From Chitinophaga horti (GTDB lineage Bacteria > Bacteroidota > Bacteroidia > Chitinophagales > Chitinophagaceae), in the NCBI RefSeq assembly GCF_022867795.2, contig NZ_CP107006.1:1054001-1118000 (forward strand): DNA of 64,000 nt, written 5' to 3'. Under the pieces are notes generated by a model. That model did no database searches, was not told the DNA's origin, and saw only the letters and a list, made by a program, of their open reading frames with translations. Of the stretch, positions 44,825-54,234 are shown in pieces. The position numbers and the translations under genes are program-made. Every line of letters begins with the position of its first letter. Position 1 is the stretch's first letter.

Positions 44825-46576
44825 ATGAAGCCTGTACTACTGGTTATAATGCTAATCGTACTATTCCTTGCCACACTAATGATAGGGTGCAGGGACCATA
44901 ATACGCTTACGTATACCAAAGACTTTAAATCCTTCTATTTATCCGCCGCCCGTAATAATGGTCTTACACAAGACGTGCAGGGCGAGATCAACGATACCAT
45001 GATCATTCTTCGTGTACCTAACATGGTAGACGTATCTAAACTGATTCCCGCATTCGACCTGGTAAATCCGCGTACCATCATTAAAGTAAATGGTGTGGTA
45101 CAGGAGAGCGGCGTAACCGTAGTCGATTTTACCGAACCCGTGATATACAGCGTGAAGGCAGAAGACCGCACGGTGAAAACCTGGAAAGTGAAAGTGGAAA
45201 AAAGTGCTGCCATCACCAAATTCGGCTTCTATGAAAATGATAACCCCGGCGTGATTTTCAAGGACTATGTGGCGGTGATCACAGGCGTAAACATCAATGT
45301 ATATGTGCCCAGGGAAACCGACCTTACAAACCTGGCGCCGCGCTTCGAGTTCAGCAGTGGCGCTACGGTGAAGGTGAACGGCGTGTTGCAGGAGAGCCGC
45401 AGGAACCAGCATAACTTTACGAACCCCGTAGCGTACGAAGTGCTGGAAGCCGGCGCGGTAACGGGCGATCAGTTTATCGTGAAAGTAAATTACCTCACCG
45501 ATCCACTTTGGGTAAAGATTGGCGAAAACATAATCGGCCCGCGTACAGACGGGTTAGTGATGGGTATTAACCCCGTCACCGATAAACCTTTACTGGCCTA
45601 CCAGCGCGATGGCTCAGAAAACGGGGTGGCAATAGATGGAGCAGAAGAAAAGGTAGCGGTGATTGCCTATACCGGCACGGGCTGGGAATATTACGGCGGT
45701 GCTGCTGGTTTTTCGGAAGATAAGGCAGAAGATTTTGCCCTGGCATTTGATGATGCCGGTACGCCATTTGTGAGCTTCAAAGACTTTAAGAACAGCGAGC
45801 AGCGGGCTACTGTGATGAAATACGTCAACAACAACTGGAGTACCGTTGGCGTAGCGCGTTTCTCCGTGCCGCGACCTGATTATTTAAGTATGACAATAGG
45901 AGCGGGTAATGTACCGTTTATAAGCATGAGTGCCCGTGGAGGCACGGTCGTAGCAGAACGCGGCCTGTATCCCATGAGCTTCGACGGCGCCGCCTGGAAC
46001 GCTGCCAATCCACCGGCAGGCATCACCTGCGGCACCACGCACATGACTACCCGAAACGGTAAAGTGTACATGGGCATATTGGAACGCACCGGCGGTGCCA
46101 GCAAACCTTCGGTATATACCTGGGACAATGGTACCTGGCGCAACATTGGCAATCCGCAGTTCAGCGCTAACGGCAACAACGGCTTCCTGAAAGTAGAACT
46201 GGCGGTCGATCCCGCGGGAGAAGTATATGCAGCCTACCAGGAACCCGCCACCGTAGGCCGGTTGAACCATGTGATGCATTACACCGGGTCTGCCTGGGAA
46301 CTGCTTGGTACCTCGGTGAACGTAGCGGGTGAGCGTGATAACTTCAACATAGCGGTGCATCCCAACGGAAAGTTGTACCTGGCTTATTCTGATGGGAATG
46401 CGTTATTCGTAAAAACGTTCAATAAACAAATCAATAACTGGGACCCGGCCGTACGGGTGATCAATACAAGGGTAAGTGAATTTGATATGCAAGTGGCCAA
46501 CGATGGCGTCGTGTACCTGGCAGCAGCCCTTTATGCAACAGAAAAAACGGAAGTCTGGAAACTCGATATTCCATAA
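44825..46576 (+). CDS. Surface lipoprotein with DUF5018-like domains and beta-propeller-like region
   Basis: A 583-residue lipoprotein (signal LATLMIGCRDHN). Two Ig-like repeats lie at about residues 30-130 and 130-230: both have a KVNGVVQESG/KVNGVLQESR strand and an F-x-N/E-PVxYxV strand, the pattern of DUF5018-type domains. The C-terminal 340 residues have repeated motifs (LAYQRDG, AFDDAGTPFVSFKD, AVDPAGEVYAAYQE, AVHPNGKLYLAYSD) spaced about 50-60 apart, as in a beta-propeller. It probably binds the substrate of the SusCD pair at the cell surface; it closes this locus. Confidence 0.75.
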   Translation: MKPVLLVIMLIVLFLATLMIGCRDHNTLTYTKDFKSFYLSAARNNGLTQDVQGEINDTMIILRVPNMVDVSKLIPAFDLVNPRTIIKVNGVVQESGVTVVDFTEPVIYSVKAEDRTVKTWKVKVEKSAAITKFGFYENDNPGVIFKDYVAVITGVNINVYVPRETDLTNLAPRFEFSSGATVKVNGVLQESRRNQHNFTNPVAYEVLEAGAVTGDQFIVKVNYLTDPLWVKIGENIIGPRTDGLVMGINPVTDKPLLAYQRDGSENGVAIDGAEEKVAVIAYTGTGWEYYGGAAGFSEDKAEDFALAFDDAGTPFVSFKDFKNSEQRATVMKYVNNNWSTVGVARFSVPRPDYLSMTIGAGNVPFISMSARGGTVVAERGLYPMSFDGAAWNAANPPAGITCGTTHMTTRNGKVYMGILERTGGASKPSVYTWDNGTWRNIGNPQFSANGNNGFLKVELAVDPAGEVYAAYQEPATVGRLNHVMHYTGSAWELLGTSVNVAGERDNFNIAVHPNGKLYLAYSDGNALFVKTFNKQINNWDPAVRVINTRVSEFDMQVANDGVVYLAAALYATEKTEVWKLDIP

Positions 46577-46884
46577 ATAAAGCGAAGATGGTAGTGGCGG
46601 CATTACTGCCTGCACCGCTATTCTAACACGCCGGCCCGGCCGGATGGCAGGAAGAGGTACATTGTATAACTGGAGAACGGACATGTATATGCATCTCTAT
46701 GCGTAATACCAATTACCACAGTAGTGAATGTTGGTGAATGCACCTATGTTACTGTTAGCAGGGTAGTATATATCCTGTACTGCAGTCTAACCTTGATCAC
46801 CCTTTCTGGTTTAAAAACTCAATGCCGGCGTAACTGCCGGCATTTGCCATTTAATGCCTACTTTTAGGCCCCAAAAGCGTGTGC
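46577..46884. other. Intergenic region with a hairpin
   Basis: About 308 bases without a supported gene. A perfect 9-bp stem (46821-46829 with 46836-46844) lies before the cardiolipin synthase gene; it has no T run and may be a weak terminator or leader hairpin. Otherwise I see nothing clear. Confidence 0.55.
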
Positions 46885-48372
46885 ATGTTGAACGACATCC
46901 TGGCCTTCCTGAAGCTGCATTGGGAAGCGATAGGCCTTACTATCCTTTACTTTTTTACCGCCATGGCCGCCTATAAGGCGCTGATGGAAACCCGCTCCTC
47001 CGGCAAAACGCTGGCTTACCTTCTGCTCCTTTTCTTCCTGCCTGGCCTGGGTTTGATCGTATACATGACCGTAGGGGTGAATCGCCGCATTAATCGCATT
47101 TACAGCCGCAAGTGGGTGAGCAATATACGTTTGTCGCAACGTTTACAGGAGTACCTGCAGCAGGAGTCGCGGGCCGTGTTGCTCGAACATGCCGACCTGG
47201 TTGCCAATAAAAACAGTATCGCACACCTGTTATTTAAAGACACTCTGTCGCCCGTTACCGATAACAATTACGCTGAATTACTGCTCAACGGGGAACAGAA
47301 GTTCCCGCTGATGTTACAGGTGTTAAGGTCAGCCGAGCATCACATCCACCTGGAGTATTACATCTTTGAAGAAGATACTATCGGCCGCGAGATTATGGAG
47401 GTGTTGAAGGATAAGGCGCGTAACGGGGTGAATGTCCGCTTTATCTATGATGACTTTGGCAGCAGCGACATCAACCGCCGCTTTCTCAAGGAGATGCGTG
47501 AAGCAGGGGTGGAGGTGTTTCCTTTTTACCGCGTGCGCATCCTGGCAAATCGTCTCAATTACCGCAATCACCGTAAAATAGTGGTGGTAGACGGGCATAC
47601 CGGTTTTATCGGCGGTATTAATGTGGCCGATAAATACATCAACGACCCGCGTTACAATCCCACGAAAAAGACGGCCATGTACTGGCGCGATACGCACCTC
47701 ATGATAAAAGGCCATGCCGTGCATTCGCTGCAATTCATCTTTATGTCGGACTGGAATTTTTGTGCGGAAGCCAACCTGCCAATTACGCACCAGTTTTTCC
47801 CGGATTGCGCACAACCTGGCGATTCGCTCGTGCAAATAGCCTCCAGTGGTCCGGATTCGAATCGTTCGGCGATTATGCTGTCGTACCTGGCTGCTATTAA
47901 CCAGGCGGAACGGGCGGTGTACATTACCACGCCGTACTTCATTCCCAACGATTCGATTTTCGACGCCCTTCGACAGGCCGCGCTTTCCGGTAAAGACGTG
48001 CGGCTGCTGTTGCCGGGCGATAAAACGGATAGCCGCCTGGTCGCCATGGCGAGTGAGTCCTACTTCGAAGACCTGCTCAGCTGCGGCGTACGCATCTTCC
48101 GTTACCAGAAAGGCTTTGTGCATGCCAAAACGATGGTGGTAGACGAAAACTTGTCTGTCGTAGGAACCGCCAACATGGACATTCGCAGTTTCGATTTCAA
48201 CTTCGAGGTGAACGCCTTTGTGTATAGTCGGGAAGTAAACCACGAATTAACTCAGTCTTTTTTGTTCGACCAGGTGAACAGCGTGGAGGTGGAGCTGCAA
48301 GCATGGCTGTTACGGAGTAAGTGGCGGAAGGTATTCGAGGCGTTGGTAAGGCTGGTGTCCCCACTGCTGTAA
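46885..48372 (+). CDS. cls: Cardiolipin synthase
   Basis: A 495-residue membrane enzyme: two N-terminal transmembrane helices (residues 10-60), then two phospholipase D domains with both HKD motifs, NHRKIVVVDGHTGFIGGIN and VHAKTMVVDENLSVVGTANMD. It joins two phosphatidylglycerol molecules into cardiolipin and glycerol. Length and layout fit the ClsA type. The ATG at 46885 is used; a GTG two codons earlier is possible. No operon partner; the next gene, the TetR regulator, lies 279 bases downstream. Confidence 0.94.
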   Translation: MLNDILAFLKLHWEAIGLTILYFFTAMAAYKALMETRSSGKTLAYLLLLFFLPGLGLIVYMTVGVNRRINRIYSRKWVSNIRLSQRLQEYLQQESRAVLLEHADLVANKNSIAHLLFKDTLSPVTDNNYAELLLNGEQKFPLMLQVLRSAEHHIHLEYYIFEEDTIGREIMEVLKDKARNGVNVRFIYDDFGSSDINRRFLKEMREAGVEVFPFYRVRILANRLNYRNHRKIVVVDGHTGFIGGINVADKYINDPRYNPTKKTAMYWRDTHLMIKGHAVHSLQFIFMSDWNFCAEANLPITHQFFPDCAQPGDSLVQIASSGPDSNRSAIMLSYLAAINQAERAVYITTPYFIPNDSIFDALRQAALSGKDVRLLLPGDKTDSRLVAMASESYFEDLLSCGVRIFRYQKGFVHAKTMVVDENLSVVGTANMDIRSFDFNFEVNAFVYSREVNHELTQSFLFDQVNSVEVELQAWLLRSKWRKVFEALVRLVSPLL

Positions 48373-48582
48373 GGGTTAACATCGGATCAACTACCAATTA
48401 ACTATGAATTACGATCGAATTACAGGTATTTAAACGACAAAAACGCCAATTGGTTTTGCCAGTAAAGGGGAAGCGTTTAACTTTCAAACAAAAGGCATCT
48501 TAATGTTTATCAGCAACAGTTACGCGGGTCGCTGCCGTTGCGTTGCACACTTCTACTTTATCCATCTATCGGCTAAAAAATA
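48373..48582. other. Spacer between cardiolipin synthase and the TetR promoter
   Basis: About 210 bases. No terminator with a clear T run and no gene are visible. Confidence 0.4.
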
Positions 48583-48635
48583 TTTGCACATTTCCCAAAT
48601 CTGTCCTTTCTTTGCATCATTAACCAAATGGTTAA
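48583..48635 (+). promoter_or_regulatory. Promoter and operator of the TetR gene
   Basis: TTTG at 48583-48586, 20 bases, then TTTCTTTG at 48607-48614, a near match to TAnnTTTG. TTAACCAAATGGTTAA at 48620-48635 is a palindrome with 7-bp arms placed at the predicted transcription start, as expected for autorepression. Confidence 0.65.
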
Positions 48636-48651
48636 AACTATTAGTTAACAT

Positions 48652-49260
48652 ATGGAGTCCGTCAGCAATACCGAACAGCAAATCATTGCCGCCGCTAAGA
48701 AGATCTTCTTCCAGCGCGGGATGAGCGGTGCGCGTATGCAGGATATTGCGGACGAGGCAGGGATCAATAAGGCTTTGCTGCATTACTATTTCCGCAGTAA
48801 AGACAAGTTGTTCGATATGGTTTTTGAAGATGCGATTGGCGAGATGTTCAGCAACATCAAAGCCAGTCAGCAGCAGGACCTGCCCCTGGACCAAAAGATA
48901 GCGGTGCTGGTAAACAGTTACATCAACGTGATCAGTAAAAATCCCTATCTGCCCCAGTTTATTCTGCATGAAGTGAACCAGCAGCCCGAGCGGATGGTGA
49001 AGCGGATGACGGGCGGCCCCAATTTCCCCGAAATCAAATCGTTTTTTAAAGATATTCAGGCAGGTGCGAAGAAAGGCTTTATCAGGAAAGTAGATCCCTT
49101 GCAACTGGTGATCAGTGTTTTGTCTATGTGTATATTCCCCTTTGTGGCCCGGCCCATGATACAGGGTATATTCGAGATGGACAATAAACAGTTTAACAGG
49201 TTTATAGAAGAAAGGCGTACGTTTATCGTCGATTTTGTGAAAGCGGCATTACGGCCGTAG
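48652..49260 (+). CDS. TetR-family repressor of the export operon
   Basis: A 202-residue protein: the N-terminal helix-turn-helix is IIAAAKKIFFQRGMSGARMQDIADEAGINKALLHYYFRSKDKLF, and the C-terminal ligand domain is helical (PYLPQFILHEVNQQPERM). It sits at the head of a TolC/HlyD/ABC gene set, in the same relative place as CecR (YbiH) at the E. coli ybhGFSR locus. Palindromes of the same type lie before its own ATG and before the tolC-type gene, so it likely represses both. Inducer unknown. Confidence 0.9.
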   Translation: MESVSNTEQQIIAAAKKIFFQRGMSGARMQDIADEAGINKALLHYYFRSKDKLFDMVFEDAIGEMFSNIKASQQQDLPLDQKIAVLVNSYINVISKNPYLPQFILHEVNQQPERMVKRMTGGPNFPEIKSFFKDIQAGAKKGFIRKVDPLQLVISVLSMCIFPFVARPMIQGIFEMDNKQFNRFIEERRTFIVDFVKAALRP

Positions 49261-49277
49261 TTTTTTTTGCCCCTGAA

Positions 49278-49293
49278 TTAACCATTTAGTTAA
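49278..49293 (+). promoter_or_regulatory. Second TetR-type operator, before the export genes
   Basis: TTAACCATTTAGTTAA resembles the palindrome at 48620-48635 (one mismatch between the arms) and lies 15 bases before the tolC-type ATG; a further half site TCAGTTAA follows at 49299-49306. Confidence 0.6.
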
Positions 49294-49308
49294 ATCAATC
49301 AGTTAAAA

Positions 49309-50571
49309 ATGAAAAAGATGTTGAGTCTGTTCGTACTGTTGTACGCGCATACCCTGTGTGCGCAGGATACGGTACTCACCCTGGCCACCTGCCAGCAGCG
49401 GGCGCGTGATCATTATCCCTTACTACGCCAGCAGCAATTGTTGCAGGACATTGCCACGCTACAGGTCAAAAATGATCGCACGGCCTGGTTACCGCAGGCG
49501 GAGCTGAACGCGCAGGCTACCTATCAGTCAGAAGTAACGAAGGTGCCTATTTCGTTACCCAACATCAAACTGCCACAGGTGGCGAAGGATCAGTACCGGG
49601 CTACACTGGATATTAAGCAGCAGCTATACGACGGTGGTGCCACAGCGGCCAAACAACAACTACATGGTGCGCAGCAGCAGGCAGAAACGCAAAAGGTGGA
49701 AGTGGAGTTGTACAAATTGAAACAACAGGTAACACAGGTATACTTCAATGCCCTCATCTGGGAAGAACGGGCGAATGCCACCGCGGTCATGATCAGCGAC
49801 CTGCAACAGCGGCTCGCCCGTATAAAAGCCGGCATCGCCAATGGTACCACACTCGCCTCACAAGCTGATATGCTGGGTGCGGAAATCCTGAAGGCCGAGC
49901 AACAGTTATTCGAAGCGCAAAACGGTAAGGACGCCGCCATGCAGGTGATGTCGCTGCTCACGGGTACACAGTTAGCCGCCAACGTACAACTACAGCTGCC
50001 CCCCGCCGGCAAAGGCCAGGGCCTGGATGTGCAACTGCGGCCCGAGGTGGCAATGTATCGTTTGCAGACGGATGTGCTGAAACAACAATCAAGGCTTACC
50101 GGCATTGGCAACCAACCGAAGGTGAGCGCCTTTGCACAGGGCGGTTACGGCCGTCCCGGTTTAAATATGCTGGCGACCGACTTCGATTTCTATTACATGG
50201 CAGGCATCAGGTTCAACTGGAATATCTGGAACTGGCGCTACCATAAAACAGAACAGCAAACCATTTCCCTGCAACAGCAATCGCTCGCCAAACAATCGGA
50301 GGCCTTCGTGATGGGTACACAAACGCAGCTGCTGCAACAGGCCGCCGACATCCGTAACCTGGAAAGTGCGGTGGAGAAAGATGTACGCATCGTAGCGCTT
50401 CGCCGTAAAGTACGGGAAGTGTCCGGCGCGCAGGTAGATAATGGAGTGCTCACGGTACACGACTACCTCAGCGACCTGAATGCCGAAACGCAGGCCGTAA
50501 TCAGCCGGAAAACGCATGAAATACAATTGGTGTACGCGATCATCAACTATAACATCACTAAAGGAAACTAA
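49309..50571 (+). CDS. TolC-family outer-membrane efflux protein
   Basis: A 420-residue exported protein (signal ending HTLCAQD). Two homologous halves of long helices and strands are seen, with TLATCQQRARDHYPLLRQQQ near the N-terminus and YNITKGN at the end, typical of TolC trimers forming the outer-membrane duct. The gene is followed 3 bases later by the HlyD-type adaptor gene, so the export complex is complete from cytoplasm to surface. In E. coli the corresponding locus uses an unlinked TolC. Confidence 0.92.
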   Translation: MKKMLSLFVLLYAHTLCAQDTVLTLATCQQRARDHYPLLRQQQLLQDIATLQVKNDRTAWLPQAELNAQATYQSEVTKVPISLPNIKLPQVAKDQYRATLDIKQQLYDGGATAAKQQLHGAQQQAETQKVEVELYKLKQQVTQVYFNALIWEERANATAVMISDLQQRLARIKAGIANGTTLASQADMLGAEILKAEQQLFEAQNGKDAAMQVMSLLTGTQLAANVQLQLPPAGKGQGLDVQLRPEVAMYRLQTDVLKQQSRLTGIGNQPKVSAFAQGGYGRPGLNMLATDFDFYYMAGIRFNWNIWNWRYHKTEQQTISLQQQSLAKQSEAFVMGTQTQLLQQAADIRNLESAVEKDVRIVALRRKVREVSGAQVDNGVLTVHDYLSDLNAETQAVISRKTHEIQLVYAIINYNITKGN

Positions 50572-50573
50572 TT

Positions 50574-51470
50574 ATGAAATCGATCATCAACACCATAGTC
50601 GCATTGGTACTACTCAGCGCCTGCGGTAATAACGAACGGGAGGCCGATGCTTATGGCAACTTCGAAGCCACCGAAGTAATTGTGTCCGCAGAGGGAACGG
50701 GCAAGCTCACCACATTCAACATAGAAGAGGGCAACACGCTGGCGGCCAATGCGCTTGTCGGCAGCATCGACTCCACGCAACTGCATCTGAAACAACAACA
50801 GTTGGGCGCCAATATTAAAGCGGTATTAAGCAAACAGCCGGACATAACACCGCAGCTGGAGGTCATCCGCCAGCAGATCGCCACGCAGGAAAAGGAGAAA
50901 CGCCGGGTAGAAAACCTTTTAAAAGCCAATGCCGCCACGCCCAAACAGCTGGACGATATCAATGCACAGATCGCCGTGTTGCAGAAACAAATGACTTCGA
51001 TGTCGTCGTCGCTGCAAACGCAGATCGGCGGCCTGCGCAGCGAAACACGCCCCCTGGAATTACAGATTGATCAGTTGCGCGATCAGCTGGACCAAACAAG
51101 GATACTGAACCCGGTGAACGGAACGGTGCTTACTAAATACGTGGAGCAGGGCGAGGTGGTGACTTACGGCAAACCGCTGTACCGCATTGCCGATCTGTCG
51201 GAGATGACGTTGCGGGTGTATGTAGGCGCTAACCAATTGTCCGCCGTAAAAATAGGTCAGGCGGTGAAAGTGCGTACCGATGCGGCGGACGGGCAGTACC
51301 GCTACTGGACGGGCAACGTGTCGTGGATAGCTGCTGAAGCGGAGTTTACGCCGAAAATCATCCAGACGAAAGAAGAACGTACGCAGCTCGTATACGCGGT
51401 GAAAGTGCGCGTAAAGAACGACGGCGCGCTGAAGATTGGCATGCCGGGCGAAATTTTACTTAACAACTAA
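50574..51470 (+). CDS. HlyD/YbhG-type periplasmic adaptor lipoprotein
   Basis: A 298-residue lipoprotein (signal LLSACGNNERE). It has a short barrel-lipoyl half (GNFEATEVIVSAEGTGKLTTFNIEEGNTL), a coiled-coil hairpin at about residues 75-165 (LEVIRQQIATQEKEKRRVENLLKANAATPKQLDDINAQIAVLQKQM), and the second lipoyl half with NPVNGTVLTKYVEQGEVVTYGKPLYRIADLSEM. It bridges the inner-membrane ABC transporter and TolC. Layout and position match YbhG of E. coli. The next gene starts 5 bases downstream. Confidence 0.9.
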   Translation: MKSIINTIVALVLLSACGNNEREADAYGNFEATEVIVSAEGTGKLTTFNIEEGNTLAANALVGSIDSTQLHLKQQQLGANIKAVLSKQPDITPQLEVIRQQIATQEKEKRRVENLLKANAATPKQLDDINAQIAVLQKQMTSMSSSLQTQIGGLRSETRPLELQIDQLRDQLDQTRILNPVNGTVLTKYVEQGEVVTYGKPLYRIADLSEMTLRVYVGANQLSAVKIGQAVKVRTDAADGQYRYWTGNVSWIAAEAEFTPKIIQTKEERTQLVYAVKVRVKNDGALKIGMPGEILLNN

Positions 51471-51475
51471 CAGCC

Positions 51476-52387
51476 ATGGAAGCGATTGTCATCCATCATA
51501 TTATCAAACAATTCGGTGATGTAACGGCGCTGAATGATGTATCATTCACCGTCAATGAAGGCGAGTTATTCGGACTTATCGGCCCGGATGGGGCGGGAAA
51601 GTCTACGCTGTTTCGCATCCTCACCACCCTGCTCGTGGCAGACAAAGGCAGCGCCAGCGTGATGGGTCTCGATATAGTCAAAGATTACAAAACCATCCGC
51701 CGCTCAGTGGGCTACATGCCCGGCCGCTTCTCGCTTTACCCGGACCTGAGCACCGAAGAGAACTTACGGTTCTTCGCCACGATCTTCAATACCACCGTGG
51801 AAGCTAATTACGACCTCATCCGCGATATCTATGTACAAATAGAGCCGTTTAAAAAACGGCCCGCGGGTAAATTATCAGGCGGGATGAAGCAGAAGCTCGC
51901 ACTTTGCTGCGCCCTTATCCACAAACCCGCCGTGCTGTTTCTCGATGAACCTACCACCGGCGTGGATCCCGTATCCCGTAAGGAGTTTTGGGAAATGTTG
52001 CAGCGGTTAAAAGAACGTGGCATCGCCATACTCGTTTCTACTCCTTACATGGATGAAGCGGTGCTGTGCAACCGGGTGGCGCTTATGCAAAAAGGGCGAC
52101 TGATGGATATTGATACGCCCCAGGATATTGTCGATCGTTTTCAGCAGCCGCTCTGGGCAGTAAGCGCCGCCGACCGGTACGCCTTAATGGAGCAACTGCG
52201 CCAGTACGACGACGTCGCCAGCAGTTATGCCTTCGGCGAACACCTGCACGTTACCTTAAAAAGTGGCGAAGCAGGAGAGGAGCGGCTGCGCGGGCGATTG
52301 TCGGGGTTTAATGACCTGCAACTGTTTCGCACCCGCGCAGGTATTGAAGATTGTTTCATGTTCCTCATGCAGGAGCAACATCAATAA
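51476..52387 (+). CDS. ABC transporter ATPase, equivalent to the N-terminal half of YbhF
   Basis: A 303-residue ATPase: Walker A GPDGAGKST (about residues 36-44), signature LSGGMKQKLALCCALIHKP, Walker B VLFLDEPTTGVDP and an H-loop position occupied by STPYMDEA (Pro-Tyr instead of TTHY). In E. coli YbhF one polypeptide carries two ATPase domains, the first with the LSGGMKQKLALCC signature seen here. The C-terminal extension of about 70 residues is not part of the nucleotide-binding core. It starts 5 bases after the adaptor gene and its stop is one base before the second ATPase gene. Confidence 0.9.
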   Translation: MEAIVIHHIIKQFGDVTALNDVSFTVNEGELFGLIGPDGAGKSTLFRILTTLLVADKGSASVMGLDIVKDYKTIRRSVGYMPGRFSLYPDLSTEENLRFFATIFNTTVEANYDLIRDIYVQIEPFKKRPAGKLSGGMKQKLALCCALIHKPAVLFLDEPTTGVDPVSRKEFWEMLQRLKERGIAILVSTPYMDEAVLCNRVALMQKGRLMDIDTPQDIVDRFQQPLWAVSAADRYALMEQLRQYDDVASSYAFGEHLHVTLKSGEAGEERLRGRLSGFNDLQLFRTRAGIEDCFMFLMQEQHQ

Positions 52388-52388
52388 T

Positions 52389-53126
52389 ATGGACAAAGTA
52401 ATTGAAACAGAGGCGCTCACCAAGCGGTTCGGCGACTTTATCGCCACGAACGCCATTACATTCGAAGTGGGGCAGGGTGAGATATTCGGCTTCCTTGGGG
52501 CTAATGGTGCCGGCAAAACGACGGCGATGCGCATGTTGTGTGGCCTGCTGAAGCCAACGTCCGGCAGCGCAAAGGTGGCGGGGTACGATGTGGCCAGCCA
52601 GACGGAGCTCGTGAAAAAGAACATCGGGTACATGAGCCAGAAGTTTTCATTGTACGAAGACCTCACCGTGAAAGAGAACATCCGCTTCTATGGGGGCATT
52701 TATGGTCTTAGCCGGCCACGCATCCGGGAGAAGACCGTGCAGCTGCTGGAAAAACTGCAGATCACGAAAGAAGCCGATCAGCTGGTAAGTTCGTTACCGC
52801 TCGGCTGGAAGCAAAAGCTGGCCTTTTCTATCGCGATCCTGCATGATCCGTCAATCGTATTCCTGGATGAACCCACGGGTGGTGTGGATCCCATCACGCG
52901 GCGCCAGTTCTGGGACCTGATTTACGACGCCGCGCATCAGCAAACCACCGTATTTGTGACCACCCATTACATGGATGAAGCCGAGTACTGCGACCGCATT
53001 TCAATGATGGTGGATGGCCGCATCAAAGCGCTGGACACACCGCGCAGGCTCAAAGCACAATTTGGGGCAGATAATATGAACGACGTGTTCCTGCAACTGG
53101 CCCGCCAACAACCTTCAAACGAATAA
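52389..53126 (+). CDS. ABC transporter ATPase, equivalent to the C-terminal half of YbhF
   Basis: A 245-residue ATPase: Walker A GANGAGKTT, Walker B IVFLDEPTGGVDP, H-loop TTHYMDEAE. The signature motif reads LPLGWKQKLAFS rather than LSGGQ, exactly the variant found in the second ATPase domain of YbhF. The ATG at 52389 is chosen; an open frame extends 42 codons upstream but overlaps the previous gene. With the preceding ATPase it likely forms an asymmetric heterodimer driving the two permeases. One base separates it from each neighbouring gene. Confidence 0.9.
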   Translation: MDKVIETEALTKRFGDFIATNAITFEVGQGEIFGFLGANGAGKTTAMRMLCGLLKPTSGSAKVAGYDVASQTELVKKNIGYMSQKFSLYEDLTVKENIRFYGGIYGLSRPRIREKTVQLLEKLQITKEADQLVSSLPLGWKQKLAFSIAILHDPSIVFLDEPTGGVDPITRRQFWDLIYDAAHQQTTVFVTTHYMDEAEYCDRISMMVDGRIKALDTPRRLKAQFGADNMNDVFLQLARQQPSNE

Positions 53127-53127
53127 T

Positions 53128-54234
53128 ATGCTACAGTTCCTGGCATTTGTAAAAAAGGAGTTTTACCACATCTTCCGCGACCGGCGCACCTTGCTGATCC
53201 TGTTCGGCATGCCCGTGGTACAGATTATCCTGTTCGGTTACGCTATTACCAACGAAATTCGTAATGCAGATATCGCCGTGCTGGACCAGGCCAATGATTA
53301 TTACAGTCAGCGACTGGTTAATAAGATTTCCGCTTCGGGTTACTTCCGCATCAGCCGCACGTTGACGAACGAAAAGGAGATGGAGTCGGCCTTTAAGGAT
53401 GGGCAGATTAGAATGGCGATCGTTGTTCCCCGCCACTTCGGGTACGACTTTTTCCATCACCGGCGGGCGGCGTTGCAAGTACTTACAGATGCATCTGACC
53501 CCAATTCGGCTACTACGTTATTGAACTATGCCAATGCGATCATCAACAATTACCAGCAGGAATTGCTCGGGCAGCAGTCGTTGCCGCTTACGATCAACGT
53601 GCAACCCCGCATGTTGTACAACCCGGCCTTAAAAGGCGTGTTCATGTTTGTTCCGGGCGTAATGACACTGATCCTGATGCTCGTATCCGCCATGATGACG
53701 TCCATCACCATCACCCGGGAAAAGGAAACGGGTACAATGGAAATCTTATTAGTATCGCCGCTTGCACCAGGTATGATCATCGTGGGCAAAGTGGTGCCAT
53801 ACATCCTGCTGTCGTTCATTAACGCACTGGTCATACTGGCCCTGGGCGTGTGGTTATTCGGCATGCCGGTAAAGGGCGGACTACTGCTATTGTTGCTGGA
53901 ATGCGGCCTGTTCGTACTCACCGCGTTGTCACTCGGCATCCTCATTTCGACGATTACCGCCTCTCAACAGGCGGCGATGATGATTTCGATGGTCGGGCTG
54001 CTGATGCCTACGATTTTACTGTCTGGGTTTGTGTTTCCGCTGGAAAGTATGCCATATGCGCTGCAGCTGGTAGCCAACATTTTCCCGGCCAAGTGGTTCA
54101 TTATCATATTAAAAGATGTGATGCTCAAAGGCGCTGGTCTGCTCGCCGTGTGGAAACCCACGCTGGTACTATGCGGCATGACGCTTTTATTCATCACCCT
54201 CAGTGTAAAAAACTTCAAAACCCGCCTTGCCTGA
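53128..54234 (+). CDS. ABC-2 type permease, YbhS-like
   Basis: A 368-residue membrane protein: one N-terminal helix (LILFGMPVVQIILFGYAITNE), a periplasmic domain of about 150 residues, and five C-terminal helices starting at GVFMFVPGVMTLILMLVSAMM, with the ITREKETGTMEILLVSPL coupling segment of ABC-2 exporters. It forms the channel with the second permease. Its stop overlaps the ATG of that gene (ATGA). Confidence 0.9.
   Translation: MLQFLAFVKKEFYHIFRDRRTLLILFGMPVVQIILFGYAITNEIRNADIAVLDQANDYYSQRLVNKISASGYFRISRTLTNEKEMESAFKDGQIRMAIVVPRHFGYDFFHHRRAALQVLTDASDPNSATTLLNYANAIINNYQQELLGQQSLPLTINVQPRMLYNPALKGVFMFVPGVMTLILMLVSAMMTSITITREKETGTMEILLVSPLAPGMIIVGKVVPYILLSFINALVILALGVWLFGMPVKGGLLLLLLECGLFVLTALSLGILISTITASQQAAMMISMVGLLMPTILLSGFVFPLESMPYALQLVANIFPAKWFIIILKDVMLKGAGLLAVWKPTLVLCGMTLLFITLSVKNFKTRLA

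Noticed and set aside
46577..46878. Small genes between the second SusCD locus and cardiolipin synthase
   Set aside because: Short frames there have no start signals, no compositional bias and no recognisable sequence.
53850..54233. Upstream extension of the second permease frame
   Set aside because: It overlaps the first permease gene, encodes a His/Arg-rich sequence without membrane character, and the ATG at 54234 gives the normal ATGA junction.
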